DNA of 64,000 nucleotides from an uncultured Lachnospiraceae bacterium (GCA_951802115.1 CATOPL010000009.1:60328-124327), one strand, 5' to 3'. Positions 26,471 through 37,293 are shown, numbered from the stretch's first letter. Notes: a model not told the origin generated them from the letters alone. Program-made: numbers and translations.

Positions 26471-27603
26471 ATCTGACACCACCTGATTACATAAATTTTT
26501 TCATTTCCGGCAGACGTAAGTGCATTGACCAGCGAATACAGTCCATCCAATGTCTCTCCCTGTGCATCCGTCAGTACATACACTTTTTCATATGCAGACA
26601 GATCATACAGGTATGTAATTCTCTGATCGTCATAAAAACTCCGAAGTTCATACCTCTCATGCAGCGGATAGGACGATTCTGTACTGACTGCAATAGGACT
26701 TCTGGTTGTTGCATGGCAACGGACCAGGCAGCCCTCCTCTTCCAGCATAGAAGCCAGCACCAACGCCGGATACATAAATTCTTCTGTACCAATTACCAGA
26801 ACCTGTTCTTTGCTGACAAACGGCAGAATCGAAAGCATTTCCCGCCCCATCTGCCTGCAGGCATCCGCATATAATTTTCCTTCCGTGATCCTGCGTGCAT
26901 TCCGGTAACCGGAAAACCGGAATATTTCCGGCAGAACAGACGGCCTGCGTAAATCGCACTCATGATAGCATCCATCCTGACGGCATCCGCGAATTCGTCT
27001 TTCATAAGTATCATGGCAGGTTTTCACAAGCCAGTGAAGCCGAATCTCTTCTGTTTCATAATCCTTCTGATAGGTCCCGTTCATACCGTTAAGCAGCGAA
27101 GCCGCTGAATAGCGAAGCTGATTCGGATATGCCTGTCTGAGAAGTTCCGTGATATTTCTGATCGTTTTGCCCGTCGTAATCTCGTCTTCAATAAAAACAA
27201 TTCTCTTCACGAGCTTTACTGCCCTGTCCAGATCATCTTTGACCAGCTTCTGCTCGGCGGCATGGCTGTGCTGTTCACAGAAATAGAAATATTCAACTCC
27301 ATCAATCTGTTCTCTTGTCGTCTGTATATAAAGAGCTTCCAGTCTCGCTGCCACCGCTGCACCGACGGCTGTGGCAGTTTCTGCAAAGCCAATCAGAAGA
27401 AGTTTTTCATCTTTGTACTCATCCGCAAGAAGATCTGCCAGACACTGAAACATCTGCAGCGCTTTCTTCGGACTTACCGGCACATGCTTTGCCTGCAACC
27501 GGTTCACCACCAGATATGTTCTCCTGCTGTTATTCTCTCTTTTCGCAACCTCCACCAGTTCTTCTTCTGTATAACTTTTATGATCTGTTTGCCATTCTTC
27601 CAT
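26467..27603 (-). CDS. Ter-associated phosphoribosyltransferase with TRSP domain
   Basis: The 378-residue protein has a type I phosphoribosyltransferase N-terminal half, with the PRPP loop IVFIEDEITTGKTI around residue 145 and VGFAETATAVGAAVAA earlier. The C-terminal half (from about 230) matches the TRSP domain that follows this PRTase in Ter loci, including VLVIGTEEFMYPALVLA. The ATG at 27603 follows GGGAGGGATATC; an in-frame extension to 27645 has no ribosome site. Its stop overlaps the next gene, so the two are coupled. Known comparative work links this pair to a nucleotide-like metabolite, but no reaction is proven. Confidence 0.8.
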   Translation of the reverse strand: MEEWQTDHKSYTEEELVEVAKRENNSRRTYLVVNRLQAKHVPVSPKKALQMFQCLADLLADEYKDEKLLLIGFAETATAVGAAVAARLEALYIQTTREQIDGVEYFYFCEQHSHAAEQKLVKDDLDRAVKLVKRIVFIEDEITTGKTIRNITELLRQAYPNQLRYSAASLLNGMNGTYQKDYETEEIRLHWLVKTCHDTYERRIRGCRQDGCYHECDLRRPSVLPEIFRFSGYRNARRITEGKLYADACRQMGREMLSILPFVSKEQVLVIGTEEFMYPALVLASMLEEEGCLVRCHATTRSPIAVSTESSYPLHERYELRSFYDDQRITYLYDLSAYEKVYVLTDAQGETLDGLYSLVNALTSAGNEKIYVIRWCQI

Positions 27604-27756
27604 AGATATCCCTCCCGCTTTTATAACTAATATAGAATCATGCAATGCATCTGATACTTCCTGCGGAATTCTGAATAAATATACTTTTATTTTTTCAACT
27701 TCCGTTATATACTTACACTATATAAAACAATACCACAAAAAAGAGAGGAAATCAAA

Positions 27757-28299
27757 ATGAAACAAAAATATCTGCTTTTGTTCGGTATCATAACCGCTCT
27801 TGCTCTGACCGGATGCCAGTCCGGCAGTACAGACGCAGAAACGGAAGCACTGCGAGAGCAGATCTCGCAGCTCCAGCAGCAAATCAATGACCTGGAGCAG
27901 CAGCAGTCTTCAGAGTCAGACTCTGGACAGACCGGCTCTTTGGAGCAGCAGCCCTCTGCCGCTCCGGAAACATCCGCAGAAGATAACGTCTCATCCGCAT
28001 CCACGACTCATACCATTGAGGAACTCACCGCTCTGGTTTCTGATTATGAAGAAAAAGTAAATGCGGTTGTTTCTGCAGATTCTGCTGACGATTTGGAACA
28101 GTTTATGACTTTGAAACAAGAAGAAAAGAAGATTGATGATGATCTGGACCTGCACGAAGATGAACTGGAATATCTTTATCGAAGCAGCGTTCTCTCCCGC
28201 GATGACTACAAAACGCTGGAACATGAACTGGAAAGACTCGAAGACCGGCTAGATGATGCAGAAGATACACTGGAATATCACTTTGGAATGGACGACTGA
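27757..28299 (+). CDS. Putative lipoprotein with coiled coil
   Basis: The 180-residue protein has a type II signal peptide with lipobox LTGC (Cys20), then a heptad-rich coiled coil (about 28-50; EALREQISQLQQQIND), a Ser/Glu-rich linker, and a charged helical C-terminal half full of Asp/Glu. It should be anchored to the outer face of the membrane. Ribosome site AGAGGAAATC. The gene diverges from the Ter phosphoribosyltransferase gene across about 150 bp and ends at a strong hairpin. No specific family is recognised. Confidence 0.75.
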   Translation: MKQKYLLLFGIITALALTGCQSGSTDAETEALREQISQLQQQINDLEQQQSSESDSGQTGSLEQQPSAAPETSAEDNVSSASTTHTIEELTALVSDYEEKVNAVVSADSADDLEQFMTLKQEEKKIDDDLDLHEDELEYLYRSSVLSRDDYKTLEHELERLEDRLDDAEDTLEYHFGMDD

Positions 28300-28315
28300 T
28301 ATTTGAATATTGATA

Positions 28316-28386
28316 GAACGACCCCGGCCGTCACGTTGCACCTTTCATGCAAACATCCAACATGGCGGTCGGGGTCGCTCTATTTT
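28316..28386. terminator. Hairpin terminator between lipoprotein gene and nrdD
   Basis: A 12-bp GC-rich stem (28319-28330 with 28366-28377) encloses a smaller TTGCA/TGCAA stem and is followed on the plus strand by TCTATTTTG. It probably ends the lipoprotein transcript and may also stop nrdD from the other side. Confidence 0.6.
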
Positions 28387-28400
28387 GCTTATGTTTCTTA

Positions 28401-30533
28401 TTACATAGATACTCTTTCTTCAATTTCAGCCATCTTGGCCGCATTCAGGCGCGTATCTCCTTTTACTCTGGAATAAGACAGATAGCCGTTCATCCTGTCA
28501 ATCTTCGTCAGATTCCGGCTGCCGCATTCAGGACACACATCCATGTCCAGTTCCTGATGTCCGCAGTCATCGCAGTATGCCAGAGACAGGTTCACTCCTT
28601 CATAAAACCCTTTCTTCATAGCGCGGCGTACCAGAGTCCGGACCGCTTCCTTATTGTATCCCACCGGATAGCGCACATACTGGATCTTACCACCGTTACA
28701 GAGTTCCCAGAATCTTCCTTCACAGTCCTGTTTTTCAATAGGAGTCATATCTTCCGTTACATGACAGTGAAAACTGTTGCTTACATACGGTCGGTCGGAA
28801 ACGTTTTCCACAATTCCGTATTTTTTTCGGAACTGTTCAATTTGCAGACCGCACAGACTTTCTGCCGGAGTACCGTAAATGGCATACAGATTGCCGTCCT
28901 CCTCTTTGTACTGCGTAATCTTCTTGTTAATATATTGCATAACCTCGAGGGCAAACTGTCCGTCTTCCCGAATTGATTTCCCGTTATAAAGTTCCTGCAG
29001 CTCATTTAAAGCCGTAATTCCGAAAGATGCCGTCATCGGCTTGAGCAGCGGTTTGATCTTGTCATGAGGATTCAGATTGCCGCCATAAAAGCCGCCTTCG
29101 CAGTAAGCCAGAGGGTTCGTGGACGCACGCATCTCCCCCAGGTAATCATAGGTACGGATGTGCAGATTCCGTATCATTTCCAGATAATAATCCAGTACCT
29201 CGTAAAAATCTCTGTTTTCTGAGCGGGAGCGTGCCAGAATCATGGGAAGATGCAGGCTCACGGCTCCTACATTAAAACGTCCCACAAAAATAGGCCTGTC
29301 CTCTTCATCTGCAGGTTTCATACCGCCTCTTTCATACCAGGGACTTAAAAAAGCCCGACAGCCCATAGGGCTGATCACCCGTTTATACTTCTGATACATC
29401 TCGGAAATATATCCTTCTCCGCTCAGAGACAGCCAGTCGGGATACATGGTCTTAGAAGAGCATTCAATCCCCGCCTCAAAGACGTCCTCACAGCATTTTC
29501 CCTCTCCGTGAATCTTTTCATCATACAGAAACACAATTTTCGGGAAAAGCACCGGCTTTTTCGCTCCCGGCCTGCCCTGCCCTTCCTGATGGACCTGCAA
29601 CAGAGAGATATTGCACATCTTTGCAAACCGCTCTTCTCCCAGGCCCATAGTCACCGTCACAAACGGATAGTCTCCTCTGGAAGACCCCACCGTATTCAGC
29701 TTATATTCGATTCCCTGCCAGCCCTGATCAAAATCTCTGCGGACTTTTTTCATCGCATACAATTCAGCCTTGTCTTCGACTCCTTCCCAGGAAGAATCCG
29801 CATAGGACATGAATTCTTTTTTATACTTAATATAACTCTTTTCTGCATAAGGAGCCAGTACCTTGTCTACTTCCGGTACTGTAAATCCGCCGTACTGCTG
29901 CGCTGCCGTACTTAAAATAATATCCCCCATAACGTCAAACGCCGTATCCAGCGTCTTCGGCTCATTGTACCACACATTTCCCATCTCAAAGCCGCCGCTT
30001 AACACATTGCCGATGTCAAACAGACAGCAGTTCATCGTATCTAGTCTGGCAGACTGATCATGGATATAAATATATCCGTCTCTGCACGCCTGAAGCTCGT
30101 TCCGGTTCATGAAGAATTTCCGGTACAGCTCTTTATTCAGCTCATTAAAAATCAGGCTTCTCTTGGTTGCCACCAGCGCGCTGTCCGTATTGGCATTGCT
30201 TTTATCCCCTATATAGCGGATGGACTGACTCTTAGTATATACGTCATCCATCATATGCACAAAATCTTTTTTGTAATTCCGGTAATCCCGATAGCTTTTC
30301 GCCACTGCCGGATTCACTTTCTCCAGCGCCCGCTCTGCGATATTGTGCATGTCCTGAATATCAATTCCTTCTTTTCCCAGCGATTCCGCGCTCTCCTGTG
30401 CAAATCTGCAGATATACTCCGTCTCTTCATCCGAAAACTTGTAAAGGATTCTTGCAGCGGACTTATTGACCGCGTTCACAATCTTTTCAACATTAAAATT
30501 TTCTTTTGTCCCATCCTTTTTGATTACATACAA
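28401..30533 (-). CDS. nrdD: Anaerobic ribonucleoside-triphosphate reductase
   Basis: It reduces ribonucleotides to deoxyribonucleotides under anoxia using a glycyl radical. The 710 residues hold an N-terminal ATP-cone (about 1-92, VIKKDGTKENFNVEKIV), the catalytic barrel, a C-terminal zinc ribbon with CDDCG and CPECG, and the glycyl-radical site RMNGYLS near residue 685. The activating enzyme NrdG is not adjacent, although it usually is, so it must be encoded elsewhere. Two candidate NrdR boxes lie just upstream. Confidence 0.95.
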   Translation of the reverse strand: MYVIKKDGTKENFNVEKIVNAVNKSAARILYKFSDEETEYICRFAQESAESLGKEGIDIQDMHNIAERALEKVNPAVAKSYRDYRNYKKDFVHMMDDVYTKSQSIRYIGDKSNANTDSALVATKRSLIFNELNKELYRKFFMNRNELQACRDGYIYIHDQSARLDTMNCCLFDIGNVLSGGFEMGNVWYNEPKTLDTAFDVMGDIILSTAAQQYGGFTVPEVDKVLAPYAEKSYIKYKKEFMSYADSSWEGVEDKAELYAMKKVRRDFDQGWQGIEYKLNTVGSSRGDYPFVTVTMGLGEERFAKMCNISLLQVHQEGQGRPGAKKPVLFPKIVFLYDEKIHGEGKCCEDVFEAGIECSSKTMYPDWLSLSGEGYISEMYQKYKRVISPMGCRAFLSPWYERGGMKPADEEDRPIFVGRFNVGAVSLHLPMILARSRSENRDFYEVLDYYLEMIRNLHIRTYDYLGEMRASTNPLAYCEGGFYGGNLNPHDKIKPLLKPMTASFGITALNELQELYNGKSIREDGQFALEVMQYINKKITQYKEEDGNLYAIYGTPAESLCGLQIEQFRKKYGIVENVSDRPYVSNSFHCHVTEDMTPIEKQDCEGRFWELCNGGKIQYVRYPVGYNKEAVRTLVRRAMKKGFYEGVNLSLAYCDDCGHQELDMDVCPECGSRNLTKIDRMNGYLSYSRVKGDTRLNAAKMAEIEERVSM

Positions 30534-30545
30534 TTTGCGTTCCCC

Positions 30546-30592
30546 CTACTATATCTTGTGCTTTCTCCATAGAATTATTCCAAATATTGATT
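30546..30592 (-). promoter_or_regulatory. Candidate tandem NrdR boxes upstream of nrdD
   Basis: Two 16-bp sites resemble the NrdR consensus ACACWATATATWGTGT. CTACTATATCTTGTGC (30546-30561) matches about 12 positions and ATTCCAAATATTGATT (30577-30592) about 10. They are separated by 15 bp, which puts their centres three helical turns apart, as is typical for NrdR pairs. They lie 13-60 bp before the nrdD start. The nrdR gene itself is not in the window. Confidence 0.6.
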
Positions 30593-30728
30593 AAAAGTAT
30601 ATACCATATATTTCTGCTATGCAATAGACAAACAGAAAAAAACTGTCTGGAATTTTAAAACAAATTCTGCAATATTTCACAAAATAAAAAAAGAAGGGCC
30701 AACCCTCTTGACAAGCCGCCCTCACTTT

Positions 30729-31097
30729 TTATTTCATAAACCGGTCGATTGCTTCTGTCAGATCTGCAATCGATTCCATATCTCCGCATTCCACCGCTTC
30801 CACCAGACAATGTTCAATATGATCTTTTAAGATTACCTTACCGGTATTGTTAATCGCCGACTTCACTGCCGAAAGCTGGATCAACACTTCACTGCAGTCC
30901 CTTCCGCTTTCCACCATACGCCTGATGGATTCCAGATGTCCGATCGCACGTGAAAGACGATTCAATACAGCTTTTGTATTGGCGTGCGTATGGGTATGTT
31001 CGTGCCCGTGTGTATGTGAATGTCCATGAACATGCCTATGCGTATGCTCAAACACCGTCCCGTCCGAAGCTGTATGCGTATGTTTTTCCTCTGCCAT
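30729..31097 (-). CDS. csoR: CsoR-family copper sensor with His-rich N-terminal tail
   Basis: The 122-residue all-helical repressor has C68, H93 and C97, the same spacing as the Cu(I) ligands Cys36, His61 and Cys65 of the founding CsoR, which argues for copper and against FrmR (formaldehyde) or RcnR (nickel/cobalt). The first 38 residues are an extension with 13 His residues, mostly in alternating HxH form. AAAGGAGAAATAA precedes the ATG. No copper ATPase or chaperone gene is adjacent, so its target is elsewhere. Confidence 0.85.
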   Translation of the reverse strand: MAEEKHTHTASDGTVFEHTHRHVHGHSHTHGHEHTHTHANTKAVLNRLSRAIGHLESIRRMVESGRDCSEVLIQLSAVKSAINNTGKVILKDHIEHCLVEAVECGDMESIADLTEAIDRFMK

Positions 31098-31224
31098 TTA
31101 TTTCTCCTTTTTGGAACTTCCATCAGGCTTTTCCATATGCCGGAAATACAGCCGGCGCCGCATCGCAGATGATACTGCGCCAACCATATACCCCGCCAGT
31201 TTTATAGAACTGCCAGAACACAGA

Positions 31225-32616
31225 TTACAGATCACAGTTCTTTACCGTCCTCGGGAACGGGATCACATCACGGATATTGCCCATTCCGGTCAGATACATG
31301 ACGCACCTTTCAAATCCCAGACCAAAACCGGAATGACGCACGGTACCGTACTTTCTCAGATCCATATAAAAACCGTAATCCTCTTTCCGCAGTTCCAGTT
31401 CCTCCATACGGGCCGACAGCTTCTCGTAATCGTCCTCTCTCTGACTGCCGCCAATAATCTCCCCGATTCCCGGCACCAGACAGTCCATGGCGGCTACCGT
31501 CTTCCCATCCTCATTCATCTTCATATAGAAAGCTTTGATCTCCTTGGGATAATCCGTCACAAACACCGGACGCCGGAATACCTGTTCCGTCAGATAACGC
31601 TCATGCTCTGTCTGCAGATCGCAACCCCAGGAAACTTTATAGTCAAACTGTTCATTATTCTTTTCCAGAATTTCAACCGCTTCTGTATAAGTCACATGTC
31701 CAAACTCTGAATTCAGCACATGGTTCAATCTGTCCAGAAGCCCTTTATCCACAAAAGAATTAAAGAAATTCATCTCTTCCGGCGCATGCTCCAGCACATA
31801 ACGGATCACATATTTCAGCATATCCTCTGCAATCTGCATATTGTCTGTAAGATCAGCAAACGCCATTTCCGGCTCAATCATCCAGAATTCCGCCGCATGC
31901 CGGGTGGTATTCGAATTCTCTGCACGGAAAGTCGGACCAAAGGTATAGATGTTCCGGAAAGCCATGGCAAATGTCTCACCATTCAGCTGACCGCTAACTG
32001 TCAGGTTTGTAGGCTTACTAAAGAAATCCTGTGAAAAATCCACCCTGCCGTCCGCTGTTTTCGGCACATTGTCCAGATCCAGCGTCGTCACCTGGAACAT
32101 CTCGCCCGCCCCTTCACAGTCGCTGCCTGTAATCAACGGCGTATGCACATATACAAATCCCCGTTCCTGGAAAAAGCGATGGATCGCATAAGCCGTCAAA
32201 GAGCGAACACGAAACACTGCCTGAAAGGTATTTGTTCTTGGGCGCAGATGCGTCATCGTTCTCAAATACTCCAGCGTATGACGTTTCTTCTGCAGCGGAT
32301 AATCCGGTGCAGACATTCCTTCCAGCGTCACTTCTGCAGCCTGAATCTCAAACGGCTGTTTCGCCTGAGGTGTTGCTACCAGCGTCCCCTTCACGATCAC
32401 TGCCGCCCCCACATTCAGCTTGCTGACCTGGGCAAAATTCTCCATAGTATCATGATAAACGATCTGCAGCGTATCAAAAAAAGTGCCGTCATGCAGCACC
32501 AGAAAGCCAAAGCTTTTGGAGTCTCTCACGCTGCGCACCCAGCCCCCCACTGTGATCTCTCTGTCCAGATACGATTCTCTGTCTTTATATAGTTCACGAA
32601 TCGTTGTAAATTTCAT
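31225..32616 (-). CDS. asnS: Asparagine--tRNA ligase
   Basis: A 463-residue class IIb aminoacyl-tRNA synthetase that charges tRNA-Asn. The N-terminal OB-fold (about 1-100, [19 protein letters not shown]) binds the anticodon. The class II motifs are [22 protein letters not shown] (quoted in part; motif 2) and [15 protein letters not shown] (motif 3). ATG 32616 is preceded by GAAGGGAT at good spacing; ATG 32622 is too close to that site. No T-box leader is seen in the short upstream gap. Confidence 0.95.
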   Translation of the reverse strand: MKFTTIRELYKDRESYLDREITVGGWVRSVRDSKSFGFLVLHDGTFFDTLQIVYHDTMENFAQVSKLNVGAAVIVKGTLVATPQAKQPFEIQAAEVTLEGMSAPDYPLQKKRHTLEYLRTMTHLRPRTNTFQAVFRVRSLTAYAIHRFFQERGFVYVHTPLITGSDCEGAGEMFQVTTLDLDNVPKTADGRVDFSQDFFSKPTNLTVSGQLNGETFAMAFRNIYTFGPTFRAENSNTTRHAAEFWMIEPEMAFADLTDNMQIAEDMLKYVIRYVLEHAPEEMNFFNSFVDKGLLDRLNHVLNSEFGHVTYTEAVEILEKNNEQFDYKVSWGCDLQTEHERYLTEQVFRRPVFVTDYPKEIKAFYMKMNEDGKTVAAMDCLVPGIGEIIGGSQREDDYEKLSARMEELELRKEDYGFYMDLRKYGTVRHSGFGLGFERCVMYLTGMGNIRDVIPFPRTVKNCDL

Positions 32617-32680
32617 AACCATATCCCTTCATTCCGTATAATTTTAATAATCCAAGCCGCAGCCGTATTTCGATCCCGGA

Positions 32681-33667
32681 TCAGACAGGCCTTCTGAACG
32701 CAGACTCTGCAAACCTCTGCTTCACAAACAAAAACTCTTCCAGATCCATCAGTACATGGTAGAGAACTGCCCGGTTCTCAAATTCATCTCTGCTTTCCGG
32801 AAGCGGCTCCTTTTTCATCTGTTCAAAAATCTGTCTTAATTTTTCTATCTGTTCATCCGGCACATTTTTTTCATGAACATAATCTGCCAGTTCTTCCAGA
32901 TATCGGCTGACTGGTTCCGCCTGACTTGGCAGTTCTCTGATCTTCTGCACCCGTTCTCTCAGCGTCTGAAGCATGACACACTGCTGCAGGCGCATCTCCA
33001 TATATTCTACATAATAACGGTCTTCTTCTGCCATGGTGTTGTATGCCTGTTCCTGCGCGCGGTCCAGCCCGTTATGAATATCTGTTTCCAGTATGTCCAG
33101 ATCAAACCAGACGTCTTCTCCATTTTTATCCCCTGCCAGATACTGAGAAATCTCCCTCAGCATCTGCTGCATCCCGTCTTCGATTCTGTTCATGTCCTGC
33201 CGGATCATTTTCAGACTGCTGGGCATTTTCCAGTTCATCGCCAGCGCAACACCCGTTCCTATCAGAACCAGAAACAGCTCGCTCAGAGCAAAACCCAGAC
33301 TGTAATCCGGAGACATCAGATAATGCGTTCCCATGACAGCATTGACTGAAACAGCATTCTCCCACTCAAAATAGTAGCATCCGATCACCATCAGAAAAAT
33401 ATAGCTTCCATAATTGATCCATCCGAGTCTGCTTGTGGCATGAAAGCAGATAAAAATCAAGACGATCGACAAAAGGAAGGACATCAACCGGTCCAGCGTC
33501 AGCTGTATCGTTCCCTTCCTGGTATCCTGCACGGTAAGAAGAGTAATAATCCCCGCTGAAGCTGCAAACTGCAGACAAAAAAGCTCTGCGATCGCGATCG
33601 CCAGACAACTGCCGACCGCAATCTTCAGTACCTTCAATATGATACGTCTGTGCTTATGGATGTCCAT
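32681..33667 (-). CDS. Aromatic-acid exporter family membrane protein
   Basis: The 328-residue protein has about four to five membrane segments in residues 10-155, including VLKIAVGSCLAIAIAELF near the start and a Gly-rich last segment ELFLVLIGTGVALAMNW, followed by a long cytoplasmic helical domain (about 160-328). This is the layout of the ArAE_1/DUF939 family related to p-hydroxybenzoate exporters. The substrate is unknown. ATG 33667 has AGGA upstream. Confidence 0.75.
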   Translation of the reverse strand: MDIHKHRRIILKVLKIAVGSCLAIAIAELFCLQFAASAGIITLLTVQDTRKGTIQLTLDRLMSFLLSIVLIFICFHATSRLGWINYGSYIFLMVIGCYYFEWENAVSVNAVMGTHYLMSPDYSLGFALSELFLVLIGTGVALAMNWKMPSSLKMIRQDMNRIEDGMQQMLREISQYLAGDKNGEDVWFDLDILETDIHNGLDRAQEQAYNTMAEEDRYYVEYMEMRLQQCVMLQTLRERVQKIRELPSQAEPVSRYLEELADYVHEKNVPDEQIEKLRQIFEQMKKEPLPESRDEFENRAVLYHVLMDLEEFLFVKQRFAESAFRRPV

Positions 33668-33690
33668 GCTTTTCCTGCCATACACTCATT

Positions 33691-35433
33691 CTATCTGCCG
33701 CTGTACACGATTCCCTGTTCTGCATCAATCGTCACAAACGTTCCGGATTTCAGAATATTTCCTGCATTTCTCGCCGCCACAATCACAGGAATATCCAGAG
33801 CCATACCTACGATCGCCGCATGACTGTAACGATCTCCTGTCTCCGTCACAATGCCCGCCGCATCTTTCAGTTTACTCATCATCTCATTGGTTGTCTGATC
33901 TACTACAAGGATATCTCCCGGGCGGAAGTTGTGCTCCAGTTCCTCCATGGTTCTGCAGACACACACTTTTCCTGATTTCTTCAGTTTATTGCATCCCTTG
34001 CCGGTGATCAGAGTATTACCCGCCACATGTACTTTGATCATATTGGTCGTACCGGACATACCAAGCGGAACACCTGCCGTAATAACCGCCAGTTCTCCTC
34101 TGCGGATCAGCCCTTTCTGCTCTGCTTTTTCTACTGCATGATCAAACAGTTCGTCTGCCGTATCTTCCTCTTCCATCAGAATCGGAACCACGCCCCAGCA
34201 CAGATTCAGCTGACGGCACACCCTCTCTTCTGTAGAACAGCCGATGATCGGAACCGATGGCCGGTACTTGGAGATACTACCCACCGTTTTGCCGGATTTC
34301 GATACAGCCACGATCGCCGCCGCTTTCAGATCCATAGCCGTGGTACAGGTCGCATGAGAGATCGCATTGGTCACATCCGGACGCTTGGTCAGTCTGCGCG
34401 GTTTAAACTCTGTCGTATAATCAATATCTTTTTCTGTGCGCTCCGCAATACGCGCCATGGTCTTCACCGCTTCCACCGGATAGGCACCTGCCGCCGTCTC
34501 TCCCGACAGCATGATCGCACTGGTTCCCTGGTAGATGGCGTTGGATACGTCAGAAGTCTCCGCACGGGTCGGCCGCGGGTTTTTAATCATCGAATCCAGC
34601 ATCTGCGTTGCCGTAATTACCGGCTTATCCATGCTGATACACAGTCGAATCAGTTTTTTCTGGATCACCGGAACCTCCTCCAGCGGGATCTCCACCCCCA
34701 TATCTCCTCTGGCAATCATAATCCCGTCTGCCACCCGGAGAATCGCTGCGCAGTTCTCAACTCCCTGCATGTTCTCAATCTTGGCAATGATCCGGATGCC
34801 CTCTCCGTTATGCTCCTGAAGAATCTTCCGAAGCTCCAGAATGTCTTCTGCAGTCCTCGTGAAAGACGCAGCAATATAGTCAAATCCCTGTTCTGCCGCA
34901 AAAAGAATATCGTCGTAGTCTTTCTTGCTTACAAAAGGCATTCTCAGTTCTACGCCCGGCACATTCACGCCTTTACGGTTAGAAATAAAACCGCCGTTTT
35001 TTACCAGACAAACAATCTCTTTTCCCTCGATCTTCTGTATCTCCATCCCGATCAGTCCGTCATCGATCAAAATGGAATCTCCCGGGCAGACATCCTGATA
35101 AAGCTGTTTATACGTAATCGATACTTTCTCTGCCGTGCCAACTATCTCTTCGTCTGTCAGTGTAAAGGTCTGTCCGGCCTTCAGCTCCAGTTTACCGCCT
35201 TCCACTTCTCCGATCCGGATCTCTGGCCCTTTCGTATCCAGAAGCGCCGCAACCGGAAGGCCAAGCTCTTCCCGGATCTTTTTTACCGCATCAAGTCTCC
35301 CTTTCTGTTCTTCATGGGTTCCATGGGAAAAATTCATCCTTGCAACTGCCATGCCTTCCAGCATCAGCTGACGCAGAACTTCCTCATTGTCTGTAGACGG
35401 CCCCAGTGTACATACAATCTTTGTTTTCCTCAT
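33691..35433 (-). CDS. pyk: Pyruvate kinase with C-terminal PEP-utilising domain
   Basis: It converts PEP and ADP to pyruvate and ATP. The 580-residue enzyme starts RKTKIVCTLGPSTDN, has the catalytic Lys region RIIAKIENMQG and the signature MIARGDMGVEIPLEEVP, and ends with an extra domain of about 100 residues of the PEP-utilising swivelling type, common in Firmicutes (the typical length there is about 585). The ATG at 35433 gives the canonical N-terminus; the frame is open further to 35535 but does not look coding. Confidence 0.95.
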   Translation of the reverse strand: MRKTKIVCTLGPSTDNEEVLRQLMLEGMAVARMNFSHGTHEEQKGRLDAVKKIREELGLPVAALLDTKGPEIRIGEVEGGKLELKAGQTFTLTDEEIVGTAEKVSITYKQLYQDVCPGDSILIDDGLIGMEIQKIEGKEIVCLVKNGGFISNRKGVNVPGVELRMPFVSKKDYDDILFAAEQGFDYIAASFTRTAEDILELRKILQEHNGEGIRIIAKIENMQGVENCAAILRVADGIMIARGDMGVEIPLEEVPVIQKKLIRLCISMDKPVITATQMLDSMIKNPRPTRAETSDVSNAIYQGTSAIMLSGETAAGAYPVEAVKTMARIAERTEKDIDYTTEFKPRRLTKRPDVTNAISHATCTTAMDLKAAAIVAVSKSGKTVGSISKYRPSVPIIGCSTEERVCRQLNLCWGVVPILMEEEDTADELFDHAVEKAEQKGLIRRGELAVITAGVPLGMSGTTNMIKVHVAGNTLITGKGCNKLKKSGKVCVCRTMEELEHNFRPGDILVVDQTTNEMMSKLKDAAGIVTETGDRYSHAAIVGMALDIPVIVAARNAGNILKSGTFVTIDAEQGIVYSGR

Positions 35434-35589
35434 AATCTGCGATTTCCCTGTCCTTTCATCCTTTTCCTGTCCGACACACTCTGTTCCTGACAATGCCAAA
35501 CCATTTCTTATACTTATTGAACTGCTAATGTTCAATAAGGTACAGGATTAGTTTACCATTTATCCTGTCCTTTTACAACAAAAATGCAG

Positions 35590-35632
35590 GAAAATATGAC
35601 AGCACCGGCCTGTATCAGGCAGGTGCATGTCA
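35590..35632 (-). terminator. Terminator of guaB
   Basis: A long imperfect hairpin: outer arms TGACAGCACC (35597-35606) and GGTGCATGTCA (35622-35632), inner GCCTG/CAGGC with a 3-nt loop. On the minus strand it is followed by TATTTTCC. It lies just after the guaB stop. Confidence 0.65.
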
Positions 35633-35645
35633 TCAAAACATTTAT

Positions 35646-37124
<1,479 letters not shown>

Positions 37125-37204
37125 TTAATGATCATTTATTAATTTTACTAATAAATATCTGTTGATTTAGTAAAAAAAATAATACTTCTTTTAATGTTTA
37201 AAAC

Positions 37205-37233
37205 AGTCTATCAGATAGCATCCATTATGTCAA
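37205..37233 (-). promoter_or_regulatory. guaB: Promoter of guaB
   Basis: On the minus strand: TTGACA (37228-37233), a 17-bp spacer and TAGACT (37205-37210). The leader of about 100 nt contains a 9-bp inverted repeat TTTTACTAA (37143-37151) / TTAGTAAAA (37167-37175) that could be an operator or an RNA stem. Confidence 0.6.
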
Positions 37234-37244
37234 TGGATTTTAAC

Positions 37245-37277
37245 GAAAAAAGGACGCTGCACTGCAACGTCCTTTTT
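37245..37277 (-). terminator. Terminator of the groES-groL operon
   Basis: The inverted arms AAAAAAGGACG (37245-37255) and CGTCCTTTTT (37268-37277), with a GC-rich centre, give a minus-strand hairpin followed by a T-run, directly after the groL stop. Confidence 0.85.
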
Positions 37278-37293
37278 CTCTGTTCGTCCGGAA

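Noticed and set aside
13569..27603. Calling the Ter locus a tellurite-resistance operon
   Set aside because: Resistance to tellurite is known for only some homologues; nothing in the sequence shows tellurite as the natural substrate.
32617..32680. T-box leader for asnS
   Set aside because: The upstream gap is too short and no T-box sequence or antiterminator stem is visible.
34027..35490. Long open frame (487 codons) opposite pyruvate kinase
   Set aside because: It is antisense to a clear pyruvate kinase and its composition (His/Arg-rich, no motif) is what a reverse frame of a GC-balanced gene gives.
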